A stretch of 64,000 nt of DNA from Apoda limacodes (Eukaryota > Arthropoda > Insecta > Lepidoptera > Limacodidae). The notes below the pieces were generated by a model. That model did not search any database. It was not told the origin of the DNA and was given only the letters and a program-made list of their open reading frames with translations. This document shows positions 55,257 through 64,000 of the stretch, piece after piece (the first letter of the stretch is position 1; each line of letters starts with the position of its first letter). Position numbers and translations under genes: made by a program. The stretch lies in contig OX291544.1 of NCBI GenBank assembly GCA_946406115.1, forward strand, positions 6,696,001 to 6,760,000, read 5' to 3'.

Positions 55257-56704
55257 TTAAAATTTAGCTTCATCATCATTCGTAGAACATAAATTGTTAT
55301 TTAGATCCAATCGATCTGCCACCGTACTACAAAAATTGGGATGAATTTTCGCAAACATTTGTATTGCTCTTTCTTGAAGGAACGCTTGTGTGTCATTTAA
55401 ACTAGTTACGATGGTGCTAATCATTTCTTCTCTTGCTCTTTCAGACAGTTCTTGAGTATACAATAAACGAGCTTGATCAAAATTATCTGTTTCTTCTTCA
55501 TACACCTTAATCATAGCAGGTTTATAAGGATCTTCATATGGAACTGGACCATTATAGGAGTTCGGGTAATAATTTGGTATTCCTCCATAATTGTCACCCA
55601 GATGTGGTTCACCATCACGATTGAAAGTTAACGCTCGAAGCGGACAATTTATTGGAATTCTTATGAAGTTGCCTCCTAAGCGATAGTACTGTGTGTCCTT
55701 GTACACAAATTGACGTGTTTCAAATATTTTGTCCGGCGCACCATTTATTCCTACAATTAAATTTCCTACACAATAAGCAGCTTGTTCAACATCTGCAAAT
55801 TGGTTATTAACATTTTTATCTAAAACAATTCTCCCTATAGGCGTATACGGAACCATATCCTTAGGAATTATTCTTGTAACATCAATCAATTTGGATGGAT
55901 TGCCATCTAAAAAATGTTCCAATGTCAAGAGTTGAGCATAGACAGTCCAAGTAGGGTAGTTGCCATTCTCAATAGCGTTATACAAATCACTTACGAAATA
56001 ATCGGGATTCGATGCAAGGGTTATTGATTCTTTAGATGAAGTGTAGTTTTCACCTAGATCAGACAAAAAGTGAAATCTAGCAAAGTTTATTTCACCATCG
56101 CAGTTATACATTTGATATGTATGTATAGAATGTCCCGCCATGCAGCGATAATTTTTAGGAATACCTTCGTCACCAAAAACCATCATAAATTGGTACATAG
56201 ATTCTGGGTTCTGGGTTATAAAGTCCCATTTTGAATTACTGTCATATATACCTGTTACTGGATTCTTCTTAAAAGCATGTATAAAACTGGCGTTTTCGCG
56301 GGATCCCTAAATGCAAACATTGGAGTTCCAAAACCAATTATATCGAAGTTACCATCTTTCGAATAAAATTTGACAGCCATTCCACGAGTATCTTTAATCA
56401 AGTCTGAGCTATCACGTCCTCCACTTCCATTAGAAAACCGAACTGCTATTTTCGTTTTTTTTCCTTTCTCGTTAAATATCTCAGCTTTGGTATAATTTGC
56501 CAAATCACATGTTAGTTCGAAGTACCCAAAGGCTCCGGTACCTTTTGCGTGAACTACACGCTCCGGAATCCTCTCGCGTGCCACATGAGTCAGTTCGTCC
56601 ATTATATGCTCATTACGCAATAGATCTGTATTTAATGTCCTTGTGTCCTTTTTTTCAACAGGACATCCATTTTCAGCAGTCATTATACGATTACAAAACG
56701 GCTT
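55257..56704 (-). pseudogene. Catalase-like paralog, exon 2, with frameshift
   Basis: The minus strand matches exon 2 of the gene at 35343-38033 over its whole length. A splice acceptor TTTATTTTAG ends at 56705 and the exon opens KPFCNRIMTAENG, in register with GPIGILTTDSG of the paralog. Conserved parts are PERVVHAKGTGAFGYFE (distal His), RFSNGS, TRGMAVKFY, and RQFVYKDTQYYRLGG with the heme-ligand Tyr and its Arg. The distal Asn position is again Phe (IIGFGTP). At 56292-56294 the frame shifts by two bases (or one is lost) between RDPAK and ASFIHAFKKNP, and the first frame stops 16 codons later. Both sides are otherwise open, so this is either a recent pseudogene or a sequence error. Exon 1 with a signal peptide was not found upstream. 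Confidence 0.85.
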
Positions 56705-58310
56705 CTAAAATAAACAACCGAACATTAGTAACCAATATTGATGATAAACTTTATTACATCTAAAATGATTCAATATATATATATTTTAAATCAATTATAC
56801 AGTTGGCTGATGCATGTATATAAATATCTACGTACTAATTGTATGTATCTATATTTTTTCGACTGACGGACCAAAGACGGGACTGAGACGTGACCTGTGT
56901 GCAGAAACTTTATAGGTATATTGTGAAAAACACAGGGTTTAAAAGTTAAAAGGTAACACAATTTTAGACGAGTTGTATTTTAAATTTATTTCAAATTTCT
57001 TTAAGAGCAATTTTAACTGAGTAAAAATCGACTAGCACCAATGAATACAATTAAAATCAAGTTATTCAAAATGTGATATAAGCATGCAGTAAAAGCAATG
57101 GTAACTAGATCACTTTTCATTGACAATTATAAAAACAGAACAAAGTGCAGCAAATTATCATTTTTATAGCTGTTACAGAACCATAATATCACAAAAATGC
57201 TGAGTTAAAGTGCTTTTGTCATTATTTGGATTACATTTGGATAATTTAGTATAAACGTATTATAGCATAGTGCTGTAAACGTTCATTAGAATTGTTTATA
57301 GCATAATTTGGTGAAAAAATCGAAATAGTCGAATTGACTACTATTTTACAACTATTCAGTGTTTTGGAAACGTTAACTCAGCTTTATAAGCTGAGTAAAT
57401 CATTTCCTATTCGAATTTTGGTTGAGATGCAAAATGTATATTTAGGGAATATACATAAAAACCCATATTCGTTTTCGAAGTTGTATGAATAATATTTTTT
57501 TCAAAGCATGGATTTTTTGGTATTATTTCTTCAGTCAGATATATGATAAATAAGGCATAAATCATCGTAGTGAAACATATAACGCAGCCGCTAACGTATG
57601 AGTGTGCGCAAACACAGAATTAGATGCAGTATTTTCAAATCCAGGTTTAATAAACTCTAGGTACATCACGGAACTCAATATAAATAAAAGTTCCTATGTG
57701 TGGAATATTTTTACCATGTTAGCCAATCTGCTTAGAATCCATCCATCCATTATTAAATAATGTCTAATGGTCAACTGTTATTTCATTTGCATTTTTTGGC
57801 TATTTTGCCATAGGTAATTTACACTGCCAGATTTTGTTGCAGAATAATTTATTGGCATGGCATATTCAAATATCAAAATTGAAAGTGCGACTTGATATCG
57901 TGAGACAATAATGTGAATCTAAAAGCACCAACACCATATTTTGGGATCCATATAATTTAAGAGAAGTTATATATTTTTTGTATTATGAATATCTTTTGTA
58001 ATTCTTCTTTATTTAGAATTTTATTATCAATTCAGCCAATTAAAAATTAAAAATCAAAACTTTAAAAAAAACGTTTCGACTTCTATGGTCCATATTTTTC
58101 AATTTTATTTTCGATTATTGTTTATTTACTTTCTGTAATATCAAAATTATTCGTTTTTATTTAAAATTTATTTGTTATCATGCAAATTTTTATTATTTGC
58201 CATTACTAGTCCAACCGTCGCCAATTAGGATTTTGATCGTCATCACTCTACATCATTTGCTATTTAGTTTATATACAAGATAAATTTAAAGTTTTGCTGA
58301 AGAAATCAAC
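56705..58310. other. No supported gene; 5' flank of catalase 2
   Basis: The missing first exon of the minus-strand catalase should lie here if the gene structure matches its paralog. No ATG plus hydrophobic segment followed by a GTAAGT donor was recognised. Confidence 0.4.
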
Positions 58311-58312
58311 CT

Positions 58313-58500
58313 CTGCAATAAAATTTACTACTAGGATTTTCTACTAGATAATCTTAAATTTCAAACAAAGAAAAAGTCAGTACTTTTATTGCTTAGTGTC
58401 GCTTCTGCAATAAAATTTGATACTTGGATTTTCTACAAGATAATTTTAAATTTCAACCAAAGAAAATTCCAGTGCTTTTTCTTTAATAAAATTTCCTGCT
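58313..58500 (+). repeat. Short tandem repeat, unit about 92 bp
   Basis: CTGCAATAAAATTT starts at 58313 and 58405; a shortened third unit (AATAAAATTT) is at 58485. Each is followed by a GGATTTTCTA-containing stretch and TTAAATTTCAA. Confidence 0.75.
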
Positions 58501-58589
58501 TGGATTTTCTATATAATTTAAATTTTAATTTAATTTATTATTTAAGGTATTCTTATATTGAAGAATTCTAGCTTTATTTAGTTAAGGTA

Positions 58590-60145
58590 TTTTTGATGTC
58601 ACTGTGCGCTCAAGTAGACTTTAGTAAAACAGGTCAAACGTTTGTGTCACAAGAGAATCTGGTGCGTTGCCTAGAATGTTGCTAGGAACGCTATTTTAAA
58701 GAACTAAGAGGATTAAAAATTCATAAAAGTAAATGCCATATACCTATTTCGTCTGCTTATGTTTCCAATCAAGTATTTATTGATGGATTGAGTATCTATC
58801 AAAACCAACCTTTTTATACTATGAATTACATAAACCTGTTTTAAAACGTGTTCCCAGAGGTGCTCACCTCTGGGTTGTTGCAGCCTTGTCCCACGCCATT
58901 AAGACTGTGAAAGTTAATAACAACCTACGAACCTGGGAGGTTTTGTTGTCATTCGCGTATGCTGTGCTTCACGTTAGTCCGGATCTTAATAATAAAAAGT
59001 CTTTAAAAACTAGAATAAAGGTAAACTGCGTGTAATTTCAGACTCAAATCAAATTTCCAAATTGAGACAATTTACTGAGTCTGCCATATTCAAGCTTGTG
59101 TAAAGCAACCTCAGTGATGGCGATATTAGGGGGCGGCACGTGAATTTTTTTTCCAGTGACACAATCGCACCGTCGAATCCTGAAACTTTTTTTGTTTTGC
59201 AGGGAAAACACCCGCCTTCAGCAATAGATTTATCACCACTTGAGTCACCGGTAGATAGTAATGACACCATTGAGGTGACAGCATTGAAAGTTTCAGCAGC
59301 CATTGGTTCTTTTCAGAGTGGGTCTGTTAGAAGTTTAGATGCATTAACACCACAAAATTTAAATGGTGCAAGTGGAGAGACTGGGAAAACATTTGACGAC
59401 CCTTATGAATTTAATGTTGTCGGGCCGAGTAAATGGTGCTATCAAAGATATTTTATATTTTATCCCGTGCAAATTTGTGCGCACTGAAGAAGAAGGACGG
59501 CGGTATTAGGCCCATTGCAGTTGACGTACGGTCGCCTCGCCGCCAAATATGCTGTAAAAAAGTAGCGCCGGTTTTGGCAAACATTTTTCAGCCTCTTCAG
59601 TTAGGTTTTGGCTCACAAGGTGGTTGTGAAGACGCCGTCCAGTCTGTTAGAACATTTTTGACTAAAAATGTCTTTAATTCAGTTGATAGGGGTGTTCTTC
59701 TGACACAAGTTAAAGAAAAGATTTCAAATTTATATGGTTTTCTTTGGAAATGTCATGGTTCTTCTTCAAAATTGACCTACAATGGAAAGGAAATTACTTC
59801 AGCTGTAGGTTGTCAACAGGGTGACCCTGTCGGTCCTGTCATATTTAGTTTGGCCATTCATCCCATCATACAAGCTTTGAAATCCAAACTAAATGTGTAA
59901 TATTTAAATGATGGGACATTGGGTGGTGACTTTTCTTTATATGACGATCTTGCTTTTTTGATATCTAAATTTCGAACTATTGGCCTCGATTTAAATTTTT
60001 CAAAATGCGAACATATTTTCTCCAGCTTTGTACCCGGAAAAGGGTTGGTAATACAACAATTTAACTTTTCCGTCCCTAATATTAAAATAGTTAAATGTAT
60101 GGGAAAACGTAAGGAATTTAACTCAAATTACTAGGTAGAATAAAA
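58590..60145 (+). pseudogene. Non-LTR family D (copy 2): zinc finger to RT
   Basis: The copy begins with a region encoding a C2H2-like finger (LVRCLEC followed by YFKELRGLKIHKSKCH, about 58650-58735), then VPRGAHLW and AIKTV..NNNLRTWE. Next come SKLxDGDI-like words and FFSSDTIAP/GKHPPSAI (59140-59487), and the RT (59433-59900): KKDGGIRPIAVDV, QLGFGSQGGCEDAVQSVR, VGCQQGDPVGPVIFSLAIHP. The catalytic YxDD appears as YLND after a stop, and the motif-A Asp is lost (VFNSVDRG). Sequence stops being recognisable at LKLLG (about 60140), where an LTR begins. It is dead, but shows the domain order of the family. Confidence 0.65.
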
Positions 60146-60149
60146 TAGT

Positions 60150-60390
60150 AGATATGGTCAGTCAGGTGGAATTACGTAGATATAGGAGTTCATAAAATCA
60201 CTACAGATCCAACACGATAGGTATAGGTTCACAGTTTAAGGTCCACAGGATATAGGTACAAAATTGCAATGATACACACGCGCCGACCATGCGTTCACAC
60301 CAGTGTCAGTGGGTCAACTGTCATACATAGATAGGGAAAAGGAGGAGGGCCGCGCGGTGCAGTATAGGTAAAGAATATAAGGTTGAAACA
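60150..60390 (-). repeat. 3' LTR of the BEL/Pao element
   Basis: The minus strand begins TGTTTCAACC at 60390, right after the purine-rich tract, and ends near 60150, where family D sequence stops. The exact end is uncertain because the other LTR is not in the window to compare. Confidence 0.55.
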
Positions 60391-60469
60391 TACCGCCGCC
60401 CTAAACATAAAGTGTTCAATTTAAGGCAAGGATCTAAGCAATAGGAAAGCGTACTAATTTCGCGAGGGC

Positions 60470-61813
60470 TCACTTAAATACGCCAGTAGGGGTTCTGACA
60501 TCGACTACGGGAACTACGTTGTCTTGTCCCGGGTGTAGGTGTGTGATGCGACCACGACGCCATTCTAAAGGGGGAACATTATCTTCTTTTAAAAGATCGA
60601 GGTCACCTATTGTTGGTGGACATACATTAGATGTCCATTTTTGTAGCGATTTTAAGGTTGACAAATACACTAGGTGCCATCACGTCCAAAAATTTTGCGT
60701 TATTTGCTGCACTAACTGAAAACGTGTCAACCGGTAAATCTTTTGATTTTGGTAAGGATACTCAGGTATCTCATTTAAGGGTTGCCCTATCAAAAAATGG
60801 GGTTAATACCTCTAAGTCACTGGGATCTTGAGACAAAGGACAAAGAGGACGGGAATTGAGAGCTGCCTCTATCTTTGCGAATACGGTAGTTAACTCCTCG
60901 AATGTGAGAGGCGTCTCTCCAATGACACGTTTGAGATGTGTTTTGGCCGACTTGACAGCCGTCTCGAACAAACCACCCCAATGAGGACAGGCAGGGGGGT
61001 CAAAAATCCACTTTATTCCGCGTTTTGCTAATTCAGAACCAATAGATGATTGGTTTAGGGTTAGGAAATTTTTGATATCCGTTAGGTAATTATTAGCACC
61101 TACATAATTTCGACCACAGTCTGATCTAATTAGGCTAGGTATTCCGCGTCGCGAACAAAACCGCGATATCGTTGCTATAAAAGCCTCGTTAAGTCTGACA
61201 CAACCTCAAAATGTACAGCTTTAGATGACAAACTCACAATCACGCATAGGTAACTCTTTGTGAATTTTCGATTGCGAGAAGTTTGCACTTTAGTGTAAAA
61301 TGGGCCTGCGTAATCCGTACCTACGCCATCAAAGGCTCTAACTGACGTAACACGGTCTTTCGGTACGTCGCGCATGGGTGGCTGGGACACGACAGCTTTT
61401 AAACGATAACAAGGCAAACACTTATAAATTACACTTTGAATAGCTCTGCGGGCAGAAAGGATCCAATATTCACGAGTTAAAATAGCTTGCAAGGCATTTA
61501 AACCGATATGGGAATTTGTAATGTGATGTGAATATCAAAAGTTTTACAAAATGACCATTTTTAGGGAGTAAAAGAGGATGTTGTGCGATGTAGGGAAGGT
61601 CCGAGTTTCTCAAACGACCGCCGACCCGAATGAGGCCACGTTGGTCAATAAATGGGTTAAGACGTCTCAATGAGGAACGGAGAGTTTCGCACTCAAAACT
61701 TTCGTAAACATTCTAGTTCACAAGCAAAAGAATCAGTCTGTAATCATTTTACAATAGATAGTAGGGACTCCTTTCTTTCTTCAGACGTTAGGTTTGTGAC
61801 AGATATCCGGGAA
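60470..61813 (-). pseudogene. BEL/Pao integrase and C-terminal domain
   Basis: In order: RGLIRVGGRLRNSDLPY and HPLLLPK (61670-61550), a zinc-binding region with its His side lost by frameshift (CLPCYRLKA remains), the catalytic Asp in FDGVGTDYAGPF, the second Asp in IRSDCGRNYVGANN (about 61130), the Glu in LFETAVKSAKTH (60971), then KEDNVPPLEWRRGRI and DVRTPTGVFK before the stop at 60470, as in the DUF5641-like end of Pao polyproteins. Frameshifts occur near 61490, 61175 and 60770. All three catalytic acids are present. Confidence 0.8.
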
Positions 61814-62557
61814 TTAGGATTTTTTTGTGTTATGGACAAATCGACGGATGTACCCCATAACACAAATAAGTTTTTTAAAAGAACTGTAACGCTCTACAAT
61901 AAGGTTAAAATCAATGGAAGGGCTGGTTTTAACTGTCAATAGATACTTTAGTCCGGGAAGGTTATCAGACTTCATGTTTGTCTGTTCACTTGAAGGCCAC
62001 TCACAAATAGGCTGTTTTAGCCAGTGGGGAGACCACCAAAGTGGGTGATCAATTAAAGGGGAGACTAGGAGGCCACGTGAAGCAAAATCACTGGGGTTTA
62101 AGTGGCCAGGAACAAATCGCCATTCAGACGGCATGTCTGAGTTGATGATTTGGGACACGCGGTTAGCTTCATGGGTTTGAAGATGGTGTGGAGGGGTTTT
62201 AAGCCACGCAAGAACTATTTTGCTCTCCATCACACTATAGATAGATTTAAACATTATTGATTTCTGCAGACAGGAAACAATGTGTTGAAGTAATTTTGAA
62301 AGGAGAGTAGCTCCTAACAATTCCAGATTAGGTATTGTTAAATGAGTCCAAACGGGGGCAACTTTACTCTTGGCCATTAAAAGGTGAACGGAGCAATTTC
62401 CAGTATCATCTTCAGCTCTAAAATAAACTGAGGCAGCATAGCCAGCCTCAGATGCATCACAAAAACCGTGGATAGTAACAGAGACTGTTTCTCTGCTAGG
62501 TATGTGTCGGGAAATAAAAACTTTACGCACATTATGTAGGTCTTGGGCAAATAAATT
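61814..62557 (-). pseudogene. BEL/Pao RNase H domain
   Basis: The region is in the same frame as the RT and separated from it by one TGA at 62558. It carries IHGFCDASEAGYAASVYFRA (first catalytic Asp), PNLELLGATLLS (Glu), YSVMESKIVLAWLKT (the usual second Asp of the TDS motif is Glu here) and FVPGHLNPSDFASRG (last His/Asp). It ends at 61814 by frameshift before the integrase. The domain degrades the RNA template during reverse transcription. Confidence 0.8.
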
Positions 62558-63705
62558 TCACTCAGATAACAGTTCAGAACTAAGGGGTTCATCCCAAATG
62601 AGACCTGATAACCACAACCGTTGCATAAGGACTTTAGCCTTAAATACGACAGGAACAATCCATCCACAAGGGTCGTATATTCGGGCAATAAGGGATAGCA
62701 CTTGACGTTTGGTTACTGTTTTTAAGAGTTTAAAGGAAAATCTATACGTAAAAGCATCATTAGAGGGATCATATTGCACACCCAAAATTGACACTGTTTG
62801 TGAGTTATTAGGGTCTTGAAAGGAGTGGGCTATTTGCAGGTGATCTGGTGGTAGGTCATTCAAAAGAGCTGGATCATTACTGGTCCATTTTCGCAATTCA
62901 CAACCACCCGCTTTCATAATATCTATAAGCTCTTGTTTGAGGATACGAGCTTGCTCTAACGATGCTGCTCCCGAAAAGACATCGTCGACATAGACATCGT
63001 TCTCTAGGATTTTAGCAGCATTGGGAAAGGTGGATTTCTTTTGGTCTGCAAGTTCTAATAGGACACGTAAGGCTATAAAAGGGCTAGAACGCAGACCGTA
63101 GGTGTTTGTATTTAACTCGAAGGTATACAATTTCTCAGAGTTAGATTCGCGCCACAATACTAACTGGTACTTTCGATCGTCTGGGTGGACCCAGGTCATT
63201 CGGTACATCATCTTGATGTCGGTCACAAAAACGACAGAATGTCGTCTGAAATTCAGGAGGATATGAGTGATGTCTTTTTGTAACTTAGGTCCGGTATGTA
63301 GGCCCTGATTTAGGGATGTACCAGACGAAGAAGGACTGCTACCATTGAATACAACACGAACTTTTTCGTCTCCACTACTTTTGAACACACAATGGTGTGA
63401 GATGAAATAGTGTTCATTAGTAAAAAGGTTAGCTTTGGACAACGAAATGTGACCTAGGGTTATGTACTCTCGCATAAACGCTATATATTTGTCACGAAGA
63501 GCAGGATTCAATTGCATACGCTTTTCAAGGCTGAGAAAGCTTTTATACGCAATACCTCTGGATTCCCCAAGGGAAGGACGATCTGTTAAAAAGGGTAGCC
63601 GAACCGTAAATCGGCCATCAGGTTCTCTTAAAGTTGATTTTTTAAAAAACAACTCACACTCTTGGTCTAAGGGATTAGAAGGAGGTAAGTTAGGGGTTTC
63701 TTCAA
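62558..63705 (-). pseudogene. BEL/Pao reverse transcriptase
   Basis: An open frame of about 380 codons, with no internal stop up to 62558, covers a Pao-type RT: EHYFISHHCVFKSSG, VRVVFNGSSPSSSG, LNQGLHTGP, FVTDIKMMYRM (motif-A Asp), YGLRSSPFIA, and NDVYVDDVFSGA with the YVDD active site at about 62990. The thumb and connection follow (YDPCGWIVPVVFKAK, QRLWLSGLIWDE). The stop at 62558 is TGA where Trp (TGG) would be expected, a single-base change. The RT itself looks intact, so the insertion is probably recent. Confidence 0.85.
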
Positions 63706-64000
63706 TTTGGCAGAATCGCTCTACAATACTCCAGTCATGGGTGACTCTACTTCTGAAAAACTGCCTTCGACTGGACCAGATAATGTATAGCCAAATATAG
63801 TAGACAGCTCTGTAAGACCGCTAGGTGATAAAGATACTTTATCCCCTTTTAATAAAGTGCCAAAGACATCAGCGCCAAGGAGTATATCAATGGGGCCTGG
63901 TTTATGAAAGCAAGGATCTGCACAGGTTTTATCGACAAACGGACAGTACCACGACTTTGAATCGCCTCAACATTACCAAGTCCACGGACAGGCGTTCAAG
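63706..64000 (-). pseudogene. BEL/Pao aspartic protease, C-terminal part
   Basis: Minus-strand translation contains IDILLGADVFGTLLKGDKVS and LTELSTIFGYTLSGPV, the C-terminal half of the A17 protease that processes Pao polyproteins. A frameshift near 63750 separates it from HDWSIVERFCQIEETPNLPP, the linker leading to the RT. The catalytic DTG-type region would be past the window end. Confidence 0.65.

Larger units (their letters stand above)
60150..64000 (-). mobile_element. BEL/Pao LTR retrotransposon, 3' part
   Basis: On the minus strand the element enters from beyond the window end with the A17-type aspartic protease, then RT, RNase H, integrase with the Pao-type C-terminal domain, a purine-rich tract (GGGCGGCGG, about 60393-60401) and an LTR. 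The gag, most of the protease and the 5' LTR lie outside the window. It abuts the family D LINE at about 60145, which it probably interrupted. Confidence 0.85.

Overview
This is nuclear DNA of a moth or butterfly (Lepidoptera). The evidence is AT-rich sequence, an intron with insect-type splice sites in the one intact-looking gene, and a dense load of repeat families typical of lepidopteran genomes: jockey/CR1-type, I-type and RTE-type non-LTR elements, a BEL/Pao element, a gypsy/errantivirus-like element, mariner, hAT and Penelope remnants, and SINEs with tRNA-like or 5S-rRNA-like heads. No bacterial features, operons or CRISPR arrays are present.

Two host genes can be supported. Both encode catalase-like proteins and they lie tail to tail about 17 kb apart. 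The plus-strand gene (35343-38033) has two exons, an N-terminal signal peptide and no peroxisomal targeting tail. The minus-strand paralog (55257-56704) has the matching large second exon but carries a frameshift, and its first exon was not found. Both keep the distal His and the proximal heme-ligand Tyr, and both have Phe where catalases have the distal Asn.

Layout. 0-8.4 kb: a 5S-like SINE, LINE 3' ends, a tandem-repeat block leading into the 5' end of a jockey-type element whose gag is cut off, then an antisense RT fragment. 8.4-10.4 kb: the longest copy of a jockey/CR1-supergroup LINE, called family A here, which recurs in about ten pieces. 10.4-13.9 kb: AT-rich and nearly featureless. 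13.9-19.7 kb: an I-like element (gag, then ORF2) split by a CR1-like LINE with a 6-bp target duplication. 19.8-33.5 kb: mixed repeats, with mariner, RTE and Penelope remnants, an old tandem-repeat array and another family A copy. 34.5-38.1 kb: a LINE tail, then catalase 1. 38.2-47 kb: family A pieces, a non-LTR family called D here, an errantivirus-like provirus remnant, and a family A copy split by a hAT-type MITE with perfect ends. 47-54 kb: dispersed repeats and a decayed LINE. 55.2-56.7 kb: catalase 2. 58.3-60.1 kb: a second family D copy. 60.1-64 kb: a BEL/Pao element running off the window end.

The genes do not form a pathway. The locus is a small catalase-like cluster whose intergenic space has been filled by successive rounds of transposition, several of which can be ordered by nesting.
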